DNA of 64,000 nucleotides from Angiostrongylus vasorum (GCA_018806985.1 JADANN010000183.1:62001-126000), one strand, 5' to 3'. Shown: positions 1-12,019, numbered from the stretch's first letter. The notes: generated by a model not told the origin, from the letters alone. Numbers and translations: made by a program.

Positions 1-59
1 AAATAAAGACCTTCGATAAGGATAAAACAAAAGGAGTTATTTGCAAAAAAGAACAGCCA

Positions 60-960
60 TACTGCGACAAAATCTTAGGGGGACTTCTAGTTGTCCACTT
101 ACTTACTTGGTTACCTGGACGGCCCGCTGTCAGTTGTGCGGACCCCAGCACATTTGCCATTCCTTTTTTTTCCCTCGCAACCGTCGTCCATAGTGGTAGT
201 TTTATTTGAGCATGGTGGCGCATGACAGCCTCGTACTGTGATCTGTGAAACAATTGCAGCTGCTAGCACACTTTTTTTTAGTTTAACAAACACGTTAACC
301 CAACGAGCAGGCTGTTATCCTAAGGGACGACTGCATTCTCGTGGAGTCCAACCTATAGCTCTTCTCGTCCATCTGTGGTCTGTTCTTCTCATTATTTGAC
401 TGGCCGATCGATCTTTAGCTCCCAATATATGTTCTCCCGAGTCTCGCAGATGAGAAAGACTACGGAGATCAGGGCTTCGCATTATGGCTAAATATCGTTC
501 GTTCCAGTCATATTTCAGAAAACATCGTTCGAGCGCTCTGTGGGTGGTGCGCAGTATTCGTGAGTTAGTTGGAGTGTTAGCCCACGCCACCGCTTCATGA
601 AAGAGTAACTGGAGGAATGTTAAATGGAAAAAAGTGATCACGAATCTTAGGGCTCTTAAGTTGGCCGGTGATTTCTTTGAGAACAGCGAGAGCTAATTCC
701 TTCTTCATGTCGTTCTCAATTTTCACTGAATCCCGAAGGTATAGTAGGTAAGCGCTGATAGAAATCCATTCGTTCCAATACTGTCAAACGGTTTTCACAG
801 TCGACAAAAGATTTATGAAAAATAACGTTCTTCAACGCAAAAGTTGGACAAGGTGCTACCTAGTATTTTCTCCAAAAAGCTAAAATCATGAACTCTAGCA
901 TCCTAAAAGTCGAAAACCATGGTGGTTTCAAGATATCTAGATGCACCAATGTGAACACAA
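60..960 (-). pseudogene. Decayed RTE-type LINE, RT and C-terminal part (left arm)
   Basis: Read on the minus strand, 640-315 is open and carries an RTE-family C-terminal pattern (RTTHRALERCF, then MRRTDHRWTRRAIGWTPRE and RPLG). At 293-111 the tail continues as KEWQMCWGPHN followed by a stop, in a frame shifted from the main one. Upstream, about 960-700, the signal FVDCEN then FDSIGTNGFLSAL recalls the RTE reverse transcriptase palm, but needs a frame change between the two pieces. The element is an internal, multiply frameshifted relic with no endonuclease. The mirror copy is at about 18700-19600 (plus). Family assignment is by recognition of typical nematode RTE protein patterns. Confidence 0.75.
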
Positions 961-1049
961 CTCATAATCGAACTTGTGCAGTAATCCTGTCAGCAAAACG
1001 AGAACAAAGAAGACTATTCATGCTTAAGTAGGATAGAGTGAAATCCCCC

Positions 1050-1440
1050 CAACGGTTTACCGCCTCATCGTGGCTGGGAGGCATTCCTGGTTGTCAGGAT
1101 GCGATGTACAGTGAGGGATTCATTCTCCCAGCAGTGTCTCCAAAGCTGGGAAGATGTCTGGTGCTTCCAACAGGAAGCCCAGTTACACCACCATCCTGGC
1201 ATCAAACTAGTTGCATTGTAGCGAATCTCTCTCTGATCCACAACTGCAGTAACTGCTTATGGTGGTGACGATCTGGTGCAGACATTGGCTTGGCTGGTCC
1301 CTGCACTCCAGGGAACCACAGTGTCTAAACCAGCAAAACACCGAAATAATGAAAATTGTGCAGGTGCCCTCACAACCAGTGAAGACAGGCCATCCAATTA
1401 TCCAAGTAATTAAGTAAATAGGAAGAAATTGGCTTTTTAA
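1050..1440 (+). repeat. ~370-bp repeat with RTE-like 3' tail (left arm)
   Basis: Begins with a GGTTTACCGCCTCATCGTGG motif and ends in a segment (CTCCAGGGAACCACA ... TGCAGGTGCCCTCACAACCAGTGAAGACAGGCCATCCAA) also seen at 49375-49725 (plus) and, reversed, at 45361-45628 and 18220-18600. No ORF is conserved among copies. The last ~50 bases resemble the end of the RTE relics (GGGGTCCGCACAACTGACAG... around 19515), so it is probably a non-autonomous derivative mobilised by an RTE. Confidence 0.65.
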
Positions 1441-2430
1441 AAAATATTGCTGCATTAAAAATAAGTATTTCCTCGGCTTCTTTAGCGTAAATTTTATATG
1501 CTACTTCATGATTTCCTACAGGTTAAACTACTCTACCCTTTTAAATTCTTTTAATAATTTAAAACCTGCTCTTGTTGAAAACAAAGGATAAAACAATCAT
1601 CGACAGATTTACATCCCGATAATAAGCAGTGCAGCTTCTCCTTCAGATAACAGTACGACGGCATGCCCTGGTACCAGTCGCCTTCTTGTTGCCTTCCATA
1701 TTATGATGTGCGTAATATTCATCTAAAGATTTCCTGGACGTGTGTAGCACCGAAGCTAGAGTTGCTGCACAATGCACATACTGTCCGTGTTTCTACTCCA
1801 GGGCAGAGGGAAAACATGCCTTCCACTCACTCGGTTTTGTCAACTGGAACGAAACTCCTTTCGTAGGATGAAAACACTGATTTGATTGGCCCCATAAGTA
1901 TTGCTTAGGTCAAATATTCATTCACTCATCCTTATAGTATTTAGTCTGATGGAATTCATGAAAAAATCCTGAAGGGTTGATCAACACTGAACTTCCTATG
2001 TTTTGTGTTTTATGACTAATCTTAGGCCGGCAGCAGCATCATCCCGCATCCCTGACTGATACTATAGTTTCCGCTTTGTGATGAAGTATATCAGTTGTTG
2101 CTTTAACATGTTTCTTACTCGATTTAAATAAGTGACATTTGACATTTCGATTGCGATAACGTTCCTTATATGTCAAACACAATAATTCTGTCATATTCAT
2201 CCAACTAATGCGAGGATGGGTTTCAAGATTCCTTAATTATTCCCTCAGATGATATCGGAATCGTTCCCAGGAGTTTCACTCTATTTGCGGAATACACAAG
2301 ATAACCATTTTACTACCAAAGATTACAGTTTTCACACCACCACTAATCTCTTACAGAAGTGCGAACTAGAAAAATGATGTCAAAGATATAATTCTTGCGA
2401 AACGCCTCATTGAGCTGACTCAAGCTTGGT
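1441..2430. other. Left-arm interval without recognised gene
   Basis: AT-rich sequence. An open frame of 67 codons at 1663-1866 (mirrored at 17795-17998) shows no domain I recognise and has no splice context I can defend. Nothing else is supported here or in the mirror interval 17231-18219. Confidence 0.5.
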
Positions 2431-3425
2431 TTCAGTTGTTCTTGTTGTTGTTGCTGTGACTCGATGGATTATGCCTCAGCGACTACGCCTCCTTCGGAGC
2501 CTAGAAATATTTTATGTGATGCCATCCATATAATTCGACGAACTGTCTGCACCATTGAATGAGATGTATTATACAAATCAACGCCACTTTGTTTAAAAAA
2601 CACTCACCATTTTATAAGGTGTGGGGCCAAATGTGTGTTATCCACGCTCGATAACGATTGAGATCCACCACAGTTAAACAAACGAAAGCTCTTGGCGTTG
2701 AGCAATCGCTGAGGGATGCATCAAGCAATCGACTTTACTAAGCATCGTTGCTGGTGAATGAATGCATATCTGGTGTTTACAATGACTCGCAGTGACCTAC
2801 TGATGTATCGAATAAGTGTTGCTATCCTTCCAAACAAGTATGATATCAATTTGCCGACTCCGGAAGGATGGGGGGCTTGGTGGGCCCTGGGAGCGGGAAT
2901 CGATCCCACATGTATTGCAGGGCACCCCCCGACCACTGGGCTGCACCCCTCTATCCCCTCCAACCTCCTACATCCAACCTATTATGTTAAAAAAAATTAA
3001 TCTGATAACTTTGCCAAGTCACGTGTGACGGTGAGACATTCGTCTTTTGGGTCCACCTTAGGGCTAACAGATTACACAGGCCTGCAGATTTTCACTTCTT
3101 GGTTTTCGATAATGCTTTTGATTTGGTCACTTTCGAAAAGGTGTTTTTGAAAGCTTGAGAGTCGAGGCCACAGCTCCTTAGCTTTTCCTAGTCTGAAATT
3201 TATGTATCCCGACTGCTTGTTCAAGAATCTAAAACATTTGCCCATCTTGTCTTGCTAAGAGCAGATCACTGAACATTTATCTATGCGTTGAAAACTAAGC
3301 TTTAACCTTAGACCAAGCGGCGATGGCAATGCTTGATCCCAATCGCTGTCCTATCGCCTGCGCTCCCATTTCCTTATAGTATCTCCAGGGCCAACTGGAA
3401 ATTGAACAGCTAAGATATTTCTAAC
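2430..3425 (-). pseudogene. Degenerate Penelope-like element (left arm), with SINE-A inside
   Basis: On the minus strand, 3420-3020 holds scrambled pieces of a PLE reverse transcriptase. A YYKEM...GQRLGSSIAIA stretch matches the YYAQIRG..GQRLAPSLAIAFMSK region of the better copy at 8690-9661, and HKFQTRKS resembles its IKFTREKP. At 2515-2480 the PLE-end motif (GGCTCCGAAGGAGGCG...) is found. The GIY-YIG part is missing and a SINE-A lies between the two pieces (2685-2955). Too damaged to encode protein. Confidence 0.6.
2685..2955 (-). repeat. SINE-A (tRNA-derived), left arm
   Basis: tRNA-derived SINE. The head is at the high-coordinate end, with the box-B-like GGATCGATCCC (seen reversed at 2899-2909); the body carries the conserved TATCGAATAAGTG and AATTTGCCGACTCCGGA segments shared by all SINE-A copies in the window. 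Confidence 0.85.
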
Positions 3426-3434
3426 AAAGTCATG

Positions 3435-3735
3435 GTCTTCAACGAAGCTGAGATATTTGCAAAACTCTGGACCGCAGGTGCACGCGGTGGCGAACGAACG
3501 CGCTATTGTCCTTTCCGGGGAGTAACGCGCTCACAACCACACCATGCGGATCCTTCGTTTCGCCTGTCTCTCAGCTAGTTCTATCGTTCTTTTGCCATCA
3601 GCAATCACCCGTCAACGGGATTGATCTGAGGAGCCCAAATCGGCATTGAACCCAGTTAAGCTGAAGGATATTAGCGCGTTCGCTCCCCACAGCAGACACC
3701 TGCGGTCCGGAGTTTGGCAAAATCTCAGCTTTACA
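3435..3735. repeat. SINE-B copies, inverted pair (left arm)
   Basis: 3435-3655 is a SINE-B on the minus strand (ACCGCAGGTGCACGCGGTGGCGAACG, TCCGGGGAGTAACGCG, CGTTTCGCCTGTC, then the TTGATCTGAGGAGCCCAAATCGG tail). It is followed at 3655-3735 by a partial plus-strand head (GCGCGTTCGCTCCCCAC...CTGCGGTCCGGAGTT). Head-to-head SINE-B pairs recur elsewhere in the window. Confidence 0.8.
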
Positions 3736-4194
3736 GAACTTAAATCGACACCGAATCCAGAAACATTTGACATCAAACTAGTAGAGATTTTGTCCAGTTT
3801 GTCTCGTCAGGATTAATGGAGCAACATCTGCGGAAAATACGGAGTTATTGTGCAGCTACCGTAGCTGGAAGCACTCGTGATCAACCATCGATGTTAGCCA
3901 CTGAGAATCGACACGTCCAGCATTCACTATCTCGCGTTCATCGGTTATGGCTGTAATCGATCTTCTGTTCTTCAGTTCCTGCCCTCTTTCTTATTCTTTC
4001 TGGCCGACTTTTATGAACTCGGCCAAATAGAAGTTGTCTAGCATTCTCATTTTGTTTTTATTCCCTTCTCATTTTTCAAAAATTCTCGCCTTGCAAATAT
4101 CTCAGCATCATTGAAGCTATATTTCGCAATATACCCTGACATTAAAAAGAGTAAGCAGTAAATAATAAGTTAAGACTGTGATTATAACTACAGC

Positions 4195-4445
4195 CTCAGT
4201 TTAAATGGGTTCATTGCCGATTTGGGCTCCCTAGATCAATCCAGCTAATGGGTGATTGTTGACGGCAGAGATCGACAGAACTAGCTGAGAGACAGACGAA
4301 ACGAAGGGCCCGCATCGTGTGGTGGTGAACGCGTCACTCCCCGGAAAGGACAACAGCGCGCTCGTTCCCCACCGCAAACACCCGCGGTCCGCACTTTTGC
4401 AAATATCTCAGCATCATTGAAGCTATATTTCGCAGTATACCCTGC
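4195..4445 (+). repeat. SINE-B (left arm)
   Basis: Full-length plus-strand copy. AAATGGGTTCATTGCCGATTT..., then GAGAGACAGACGAAACGAAGG, box-A region TGTGGTGGTGAACGCG, ACTCCCCGGAAAGGAC, box-B-like GCTCGTTCCCCACC, and the AAATATCTCAGCATCATTG tail. Confidence 0.85.
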
Positions 4446-4449
4446 CATT

Positions 4450-5526
4450 AAAAAACAGTATGCAGTAAATAATAAGTTAAGGTGGTCTACTAGTTTTGAG
4501 TCAATTCACATAACTATAGTTTGTAGCTACTGCTCAAAAAAATCAAACCATTTTGTTTCCTACGGAGTTTTTTGTTCCTTCACATAACGGTTCAAGTGCA
4601 CAACCGATCTCCTCGGTAATGTATCGGCACAACTCAACTGCACAACCGATCTGTCCGGTAGTGGATCAGCGAGGAAGTAGTATGTCGAAGCTATCTTAAT
4701 ATTAAAAGTCAGTCGTATGGCTTTATGCAAAAAGTGTGACTTGTCATCTCTCACCAACAAGCTGAACACAATATTCAGATCTGACCTGCGGCATCGATCC
4801 ATGGTTGACGTCAACCTTAACCTTTGTTATCCGATGGGATTACTCGTTTCATTCACCTATGTGGATATCGATGATGTCGTTGTTGTCCCTCTTAAACTTT
4901 TTCTTTTCCAAGGATGTTGCGATTTTTCGATTTGATTGCTGGAACAGAGCACCTCAGAGCTATACACCATAGAAATTAGTAATGACAAAAAATGTGAAAT
5001 TGAACAATCACCTCCGTTCACTACACAATCGTCGGAAATTCTCCACTTGGGCAACACATTCGTAAGGAAATGGTTCTTCAGACATCTGGAGATAGTTTTA
5101 CGATACTCAGACCATTTGCCGAATTGATGGCTTTTCGAGCTTGTAGAAGAAACACCCCATCTGCGGTGAACATGATTAGTGATGCAAAATTTTTTCAGTG
5201 ATTTTATTTCCGTTGCAATTTATTGAAAGACTTCATTGTCCTCATAGGCGAAATGCCTCCCAATTGTTCGAGTAGGTTTCTCAACCGCGAAAAACATAGA
5301 AACCACGACCCATGGACTGCAGCAAGCCGGAATAGTTTCGTCTTCTTGTTGGAGCAAAGCGGGATATCCAGGACGTTCTGTTACCGTCGCTTATTATAGC
5401 GCAGCCTTGTCGGAGTGGAGCTAACTCGCTTCTATTATTCGTGAGTGCTGTTCTTCACTTTTTAAAAAAGTGTCTTCAAATTCTCGCCTTTCCCATATTT
5501 CTCCTTTGAATCCCAGAATTGATAAG
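4450..5526. other. Inner part of left arm, no recognised gene
   Basis: Contains a short direct repeat (two units starting CACAACCGATCT at about 4600 and 4642) and several open frames of 60-84 codons on both strands. These also occur in the mirror interval 14136-15210 with different ends, which argues against coding constraint. No protein family recognised. Confidence 0.5.
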
Positions 5527-6230
5527 AATGGGAGGTCGAGGAAGAAGGAAGAGAATGCTCATTGTCCCACAGATTAATTCGAATCAACGGACGCTCGCAA
5601 TGCTGTCCGCAAGGAGGTGGTCGTACTACTGGAGCGCCAAAACCGATAACTTGTCATAGTCTTTAAGTATTACAATTACTAAACGGGCGGTAAGGCAGTG
5701 AATTGCGAAATTTTCTTGACCTTTTTCTCTGCCAGGGCTCGACATCACATATCGCGAGAATCGTAGCATTTCTTCCGTTCGATCCGTTCCCACGCATCCG
5801 TTATTCACGAAGGTCTTCGGGTGTACCAGTGGGTTTGGTTGATGCTTAAGGAGTTTACTACGCTTCATTGTTGCCTGCCGACCCAGTCTATTCTCCCTGG
5901 GATCCTGGGATAGTCGTACTAAGAGATTACCAGGTCTCCATCACATACAGTCGCTGGCCTTTGTGGATCGAAGGAGGTCCTCAGAAATGTCTGCTAGCTA
6001 TTTCTATTTCCTAATCCCAGCAGGATGGGATTCAGATTGATTGGTCCGGATTAGAATGGGAAATGCATCCATAAAGATTCATGTAACATCTTTATGGGTA
6101 TGGGTTTTCAATAAATTTTTTTTCTGTACATTATGTAATACCTAGTGGAACGTCGGTGATCGTCGTCATAGATATTCCTCACGGAAGTTGCGTGATGCTA
6201 TATGAGTGCACTATGAAACATGAAAAGGCT
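5527..6230. other. Spacer sequence without recognised gene
   Basis: Unique sequence just inside the left arm. An open frame of 80 codons at 5626-5868 (minus) shows no recognisable domain. Nothing else supported. Confidence 0.45.
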
Positions 6231-6420
6231 CGTGTAGCGCAGGGGTCGGAAGCGCCCTAGAATACACATGGGATCGACCCCGCGTTTCAGGTTCACCAAA
6301 CCCTCCATCCCTCCGGGATTCGCAGAGGATAGCAGCAGTGGCTCGATACGTCCGGTGGGATGAAGTCGAGTACATGACGCATCCCTCAGGGATAGATCAA
6401 CGTCGAGAGCTCTATGATTT
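6231..6420 (+). repeat. SINE-A, internally deleted
   Basis: Head CGTGTAGCGCAGGGGTCGG, box-B-like GGGATCGACCCC, and body to GCTCGATACGTCCGG, where it jumps directly to the tail GATGAAGTCGAGTACATGACGC. The central TTGTAAA..GCATTCATTCAC part of the family is missing. Confidence 0.85.
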
Positions 6421-7837
6421 TATGATTTACGAAAGGTGATCTCACCCTATGACATTTGTTGATGTGATATTGGAGTATCCTGAAATTCAACTCCTTCTTC
6501 TTCTTGTATGGTGTAAGGATAAAGTTAAAGCTTCAGAAGTACTACGTCCTAAACAAAGATCCAAACTCAGTCCTTGTTCATTGAAGGATTGGCATTATTT
6601 GATCATCAAGATAAGCATCACCATCGAACTATTTCACATCCCACCTTTTCCCGCATAATGGTCTCTATAAAGAGAGTGTCTTTCTTAAAAGTGGAGTTTA
6701 ATATACACTTTTTGAATTGACAAGCCTAAAAAGGTGGGCTTCGTAAAGATTTCTACAATCCATACACTTTGGCTAAAATATTATAAGCCTTCGCGAAAGC
6801 CATTACGTTCGAAGCAGACGACCACCATGGACGACTCCGGCACGACAAACGAATGGAACTCGAGCCTGGGCCCACATTGGCGGTGACGAAGGACCATCCA
6901 ACTAGCCAAGCAAGTTACAAGCTTAGAAATCCCGTCTACACAACAAGAGTGAAGATTGTACTAAAGACCTCGAGAAGACGAACGATAGTGGACCATCGGC
7001 TGGAACCATCAGCTCTGATAGAGACGAAGACGTCGAGACGTTAGCAGAATAAAACTTGTATAACAATATTGTATAAGGTGAATAATCAAAAGAATGAGTG
7101 AAGATTGCCAAAACCCTGACGGACTACCTCTACATAGGCGAATATTTTCTCGCTAAGGAAGATGTCTACATGCCTGAAGAACTGCTTAGCTGTTAGTGTA
7201 ATAGGTCTAGTGAGTAAGACCAATAAGCTATTTCTTACACTAACTCGATCAGCTTGTGGAAACCCTTCTTGTGAAACAACAGCATGCCTGGTGTGGAGCA
7301 TCAAAGCAGCTTCTCAGTTGATGGATAATAATCGCAGTCATTCTACTTTTTGACGTATTTCGTCAGTTTCCTGAAAATATTTCATTCCAGAAATAGTCAC
7401 GTCAAGATTAAGCATGTTACAATGGACGGTTAGCCATAGAAAAAGCCATTCTAACACTGGCGTGAAGGAAACTCCAGTTCGAAAAATATTGCGTTACCTA
7501 AGTTTCGAAAAGCTTTGCAAGAAATGTCATCGGTTTACTAAAGCATCCACCTTGACAATATGCGTTATCGACAGATGGATTTCTTTTCTTGCAGTAAAAT
7601 CACCTCTAACTTTTCCTCATAGCAGATTTCTCAAGGCTTTAATTTTCTTCAGCTTATGTAAACTTATTCGAGTTATCCTGTTTCCTTCTTCACCAACTCA
7701 CCAATTCGACTGTAGATCTTAAAAACTGTTGTTTTATAGTTCTTTCTAGTTATTCTAGTTTTCTTATAGTTCTACTTTTACTTCGCATTCTTGTTGAGCA
7801 GACACGAGGTGTTATTTTTATTCTTTATTCACGAACA
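6421..7837. other. Spacer interval without recognised gene
   Basis: Open frames of 60-100 codons occur on both strands (for example 7414-7722 plus). I recognise no domain, and no splice-phase-compatible set of exons was found. Confidence 0.45.
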
Positions 7838-7840
7838 AGC

Positions 7841-7869
7841 TGACGTTTCGGCGGATTTCGCCTTCCGCA
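7841..7869 (-). ncRNA. Hammerhead-like motif at PLE 3' end (mutated core)
   Basis: Minus-strand order: CTGCGGA, A, GGCG-loop-CGCC stem, GAAA, C, GTC, then AGC, which can pair with GCT just upstream of the first block. This is the arrangement of a hammerhead ribozyme with minimal helix III, but the first box departs from CUGANGA at two positions here. The copy at 27466-27494 has that box intact. Confidence 0.45.
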
Positions 7870-8067
7870 GAGCCTGGAAAGGTCAAGTTGACACCAATCT
7901 ACCAGGCAAACACCTCCATAACCAAACAGAGAAAACGCTAAACCAAGATTTCAATCACATTGAACACAGCTTTGCACACTCACCGCTTTCTATGAGGCTT
8001 CCAATGAGTATGTCGCGTGGAGACCAACCGCACAAAGTTCACATGGAAGCGTAATATGCCCCTCCCA

Positions 8068-8430
8068 TCAAAATAACAGCCTTATATACTGCCCAATATC
8101 ACGCGTGATAGTGAGGCATTCTTCCCTGCGGTTCATTTTCGGATTTCTGGAATTAATCCAGAACGCCTCGAGTGTTTTGCGCGCTTGTGTTCTCGATTCC
8201 TGCGCGAGGATCGTGACACGTACTTCAAAGTCCTCCCCGCTATGTCTCTGGGTCCTATGCGTGCCTAGTGGGGTATTTGGTTTACGTTTGCCGACTAGGT
8301 GTTCTTTTATGCGGACACAGAGGGGTCTGCCCGTTTCGCCAATGTTTTCGTCTCCGCTCGCCTTACAGGGATCAGATAAACTATACGCGAGCTCATGCAA
8401 TCACCTTCTCTACCATTAGGGCAAACTATG
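8068..8430 (-). pseudogene. PLE GIY-YIG endonuclease domain
   Basis: The GIY half is read as RIVYLI around 8390 (first Gly changed to Arg) and, after a one-base frame change, the YIG half as NIGETGRPLC. KEHLVGKRKPNTPLG, EDFEVRVTILAQ and TLEAFWINSRNPKMNRR follow, ending near 8068. In PLEs this nuclease nicks target DNA. The lost glycine and the frameshift make this copy non-functional. Plus-strand frames at 8105-8450 are its shadows. Confidence 0.88.
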
Positions 8431-8689
8431 CAATTTTGTGTTGCACATAGACGGTCATATAGGCGGTTACGAACTACCTAGCGCCCAAGATTACTCGGTG
8501 GCATTTCAACTACGTTTACCGAATTCTCTAGACCCGCCTTTCTTAAGCAGCGTTTTATAGCTGCACTTACATCATTTGAGATGAAGGGTAGGATAAACGG
8601 GACCATTTTATCGCTAGAGTTGTCGTTTGGAGGCCTAGGATTTCCTCTACACCTGTCCCGAGCTACAGTTTTGTAGCCATTAGAAATGG

Positions 8690-9661
8690 CTATTTGCCGC
8701 GCCAAGTTCCGGGACTCCTCTCTCTCTGCTCTCTTCCCGTGCACACGTTGGTCGCTGTTCGAAACATGTTTCTTACCAGCGCCCTTTTCGTGTGAGAGGG
8801 GTGAGAGGAGAGGTAATGAACCAAGATGTTTTTATTACTTGGCTTTCGGTACCACTTCGTAATGTAGCCATTTTCTGACAGGCTAATTTGGACGTTCAGG
8901 AATGGAAGCCAGTTTTCTTTCGGTTTCTCTCGGGTGAACTTGATATACTCTGACTGTTCATTCAACAACTCGAAACATTTGTCCATTTCCTCTTGTGTTG
9001 AGCAAAGGACAAAACAGTCATCTATATATCTACAGTAGAGTAACGGCCCGAGATCGATCACCGGTGCTTCCATCTTAGACATAAACGCAATGGCCAGGCT
9101 TGGTGCCAGTCGTTGTCCCGTTGCCAACCCTCTTATTTGAGCGTAGTACTTTCCGGACCATCTGAAGATTAAGCAGCTCAAGCATTCTTTCAAGAGTGCC
9201 ATTAACTGCTCTATCTTGAAGCCATACATGTTTATTTCTCCTTCGTGTTGCATCAGGAGTTCGAATATGGCTTGCATTGCGGAGTCATTCGACACGTTTG
9301 TGTAAAGGGCGCTAACGTCGAACGACTCTATCATGTACGCGCTGCTGGGCTGCGCTGTACGTAGACGATCCAGGAACATCTGGGTATTCGTAAGATGGGC
9401 TGGAATGTGTTTCAACAACTGGTTAAATATTAGGGTTAAAAACCATGTTATCCTATCCGTTGGCCCGTCTACACAGCTAATGGTTGGTCTAACCTTAAAC
9501 AATGATGGATCGGTAGACGCAATATCCTCGCTGGATACTATCTTATGAGTTTTTATAAGCAAGTACAAGACGGGACATGTTGGTAGCTCAACTTTTAGTT
9601 GAGAGATAACTGATGGTTTTAAATCAGCAGCCCTTGCCATTTTGGCCCACTCGTGGTTCAA
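8690..9661 (-). pseudogene. PLE reverse transcriptase core
   Basis: Open for 323 codons from an internal Met; the real domain begins earlier, near 9800. RT motifs in order: CPVLYLLIKTHK; KVRPTISCVDGPTDR; FDVSALYTNVSND (first catalytic Asp); GLATGQRLAPSLAIAFMSK; and RYIDDCFVL, carrying the paired catalytic aspartates. FLNVQISL and KWYRKPSNKN follow, as in other PLE RTs. The C-terminus (REQRERSPGTWRGK) is out of phase with the continuing frame at 8744-8478 (ESRNLARQIAISNGYK), so translation would stop early. Confidence 0.9.
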
Positions 9662-9762
9662 TTTTCGGTATTTACTTTTAAACTCCTTCTCAGATGATGG
9701 ACGATAAAGCGAAGCACCTTCAAGATGCTTTTTCGTTATTTCAACATCTAACTGATAGGGAA

Positions 9763-10176
9763 TTACGACAAACTCTCCACCCTTATCACTAGTCTTATGT
9801 TTTTCAACATTATCAGCTCTCGTACCTCTCGCATACCACGTTTTTGCACTACAGTGAGGTTTGAGCTGTATCTTTTCGCGCGATAGTGATTAAGGGCTTT
9901 GAAAGTTTCATTCGTAAACATCCGAAATTTAACATCAACTTCTCTATTGGGCTCTTGTTGTCTAAAGAACGGCTGAGGAAATGGTGCTATTGGAAAGGCC
10001 CCCACTTTTTGTTCGCGCCTATTTTGCGCTTCATCCCTAGCTTTTTTGCGGAGTCTATCTTGAAGTTCATGTAAACTACATGCGACCCTACGCAAGGTTA
10101 CCTTAGAAATGGGTTCAGATGGTGAGAAACTCGGTCCCAATTCTAATAACGAGCGCGCACCGTCAGGGAGAGTCAT
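9763..10176 (-). pseudogene. PLE protein, N-terminal region
   Basis: Open for 137 codons. It contains a basic, charged helix-like stretch (ELQDRLRKKARDEAQNRREQ) and then PFFRQQEPNREVDVKF, typical of the PLE region just before the RT fingers. The frame ends at RVESLS; the next one (DKGGEFVVIPYQLDVEI) continues the same protein in a different phase, so a one-base indel near 9805 separates them. Confidence 0.8.
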
Positions 10177-10330
10177 GCCTCCCTAACACGGTTAGCCTTG
10201 GATTTTCTTGCACATTATCTTTCCTACTGTGACCTGTTTGATGTTCGTTAGCAGTATTTCTGTGCGCTCTTGAGGCCGTGTTATGCGATTTACTCGAAAA
10301 GGTCTTCGAATTTTCTCCGCAAAGTTACTT

Positions 10331-10839
10331 TAGCATTAGACCTAATAGATTTAGATTAGATTCTTTCGTTATTTTATGAACTTCTGTATTAACAAAGCTT
10401 CTGGCATGCCGTCTTGGCTGGTCTACTCTTCATATGTGCCGTATAATGCATGTAGTTGAAGCAGTTCTAACAGATTGTCCCAACTGAGAAACATCCTGGA
10501 ATCTCCCTTTAAGCACTAATTCTGTTTCCTTTACCATCACTCCACATTTCACAGAAGAAATATAAGCATCAGCCTCATTGATGATGCTTCAGTCCGCTCA
10601 AGTAGTCCTCCTACAGTCTCCATCATCTTCTTGCCTTCTCATTTCACCAAATAGAAATCGGGTGCCAAGCTCTCCATTAATATGAGCATCCCTAATCTGA
10701 GTTAAACGTTAATTTTTCCCTCCAATGACAGATGTCTTAGTTATTCCTTATTCTGTGCTGCTTTTTTTTGCCATATTACGTCTCCAGCCTATCACATAAG
10801 CTATTCTTATTACCAACCCTTTGGTCTGATCTCTACCAC
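10331..10839. other. Spacer interval without recognised gene
   Basis: AT-rich sequence with no long open frame. Nothing supported. Confidence 0.45.
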
Positions 10840-11115
10840 GCCGCTATTCGCCATTCCTTTCTTTTCTTCGCAATCGTTGTCCCTGGTGGTTGTTTGAATC
10901 GAGTATGGTGGCGGATGCGAGTTTCAAACCTTTGTCTGTAAAACAACTGCGGTTGCTACCACATCTGATCGACATTAGTTGCGAACAGGTCCGCGCAACA
11001 TGTTGGTGGCCGTCCTAGAGGACGCGTGCATCCTCGTGGAGTCCAATTCACTGTCCTTTTCGTCCACTTGTCATCTGTTCTTCTCGTCATACGACCAGCC
11101 CATCTATATTACGCT
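10840..11115 (-). pseudogene. RTE LINE 3' fragment
   Basis: Minus-strand translation shows the RTE C-terminus: NWTPRGCTRPLGRPP, DLFATNVDQMW, and KKRKEW near 10850, with one internal stop. It is related to, but independent of, the relics in the arms. 5'-truncated, as expected for LINE copies. Confidence 0.75.
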
Positions 11116-12019
11116 ATCGATGTGTGCTCTGCGTTCTATATGAAACTTCCTTTTCATACTGCATCGCCACCGAATAAAAATGATTATCTCTCCCTCCGAA
11201 ACATTCTCTAGATGTCGTGTTGCCTTTCCTTAGTAATCCTGGTATCATATCTGCACTAGCATTGTTTCCGTGTTGGCATATCAACATTATTGCATTACTA
11301 TTGTTATAAAAAGCTTTCGTCACTCAATTTTGACGTTGTGCTCTGTGGCAACGTCAGAAAGTACCACGTGGCAAACTCGTACAGAATCGAGTTATCTGTT
11401 TAGAATAAGTGATTATTCGGTGCTGAAAACCGATTTGAAGACTTCATTTCGCTGATCAACCAATAAAATTGCTGAGATTTTTTGAGTCGATTCAAACTCA
11501 AAGCAGCAAGCAACTGTCAATGAAACAAGCCGTCGTATGGGCGACCTCAGAGCAGGAGTGCTACGTTCAGGTACGCAACATTCAGCACACAAAAAAGACA
11601 CCCATTCTTTCCATGCGCTCATGGTTGTTAACAGAAGCAATTAACCGTGTCATGTCGCGGTGTAGCACAGCAATAGACTTTCCTTCCCCGGAAACTAGAC
11701 GGACCGAATATGTCACCTAACGACAAAAGAAAGTAGAACAATGAAAGTGGTCTACTGAAGACGGCCGAGAGAGCGTTCAGACACCATTGGGTGCCTGCGT
11801 TCTAATGGTGCACCAACACGAGAAAGACTTTAATACTTTCAAAGGAGGTTTTGCAACGTATTGGTAAAATAAGTGTAGAGAAAACACCTCGACGATGCAG
11901 GACTCTACCTCTCTATGCGCGTCGACCTAAGATGAATACTGGAAAGTTCGGAGATGAATGTCCCAAACGAAATCATCGTCTCTCCACCGCTGACAAAGCT
12001 ATCACCCATTCCTTTTTCG
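11116..12019. other. Spacer interval without recognised gene
   Basis: Open frames of 60-83 codons on both strands with no family resemblance that I can see. Confidence 0.4.

Larger units (their letters stand above)
1..5526. repeat. Left arm of giant inverted repeat
   Basis: This whole segment reappears reverse-complemented at 14136-19657. Position 1 pairs with about 19657 and position 5526 with about 14136, so the pairing sum shifts by only four bases over 5.5 kb. The inner edge is sharp: left ...CCCAGAATTGATAAG then AATGGG, right CTTATCAATTCTGGG preceded by GCCGC. Differences that I see are scattered substitutions (several around 5290-5330) and homopolymer length changes, for example the C runs near 2928 and the T run near 170. 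The arm starts at the window edge, so the outer boundary is unknown. Confidence 0.95.
7838..10330 (-). mobile_element. Penelope-like retroelement with RT and GIY-YIG endonuclease, frameshifted
   Basis: Best-preserved PLE in the window, read right to left. An N-terminal region (10176-9763) leads into the RT core (9800-8690), the linker, and a GIY-YIG endonuclease (about 8430-8068). A 3' untranslated stretch ends in the motif at 7841-7869. Frames must be changed near 9805, 8735, 8475 and 8370, so it cannot make the full protein. The order RT then GIY-YIG and the overall pattern match PLEs known from nematodes. The 5' limit near 10330 is a guess from loss of protein-like sequence. Confidence 0.9.

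Noticed and set aside
8105..8450. Plus-strand ORFs of 104 and 60 codons
   Set aside because: Antisense of the PLE GIY-YIG domain; the same antisense frame recurs at 27809-28207, as expected for shadows.
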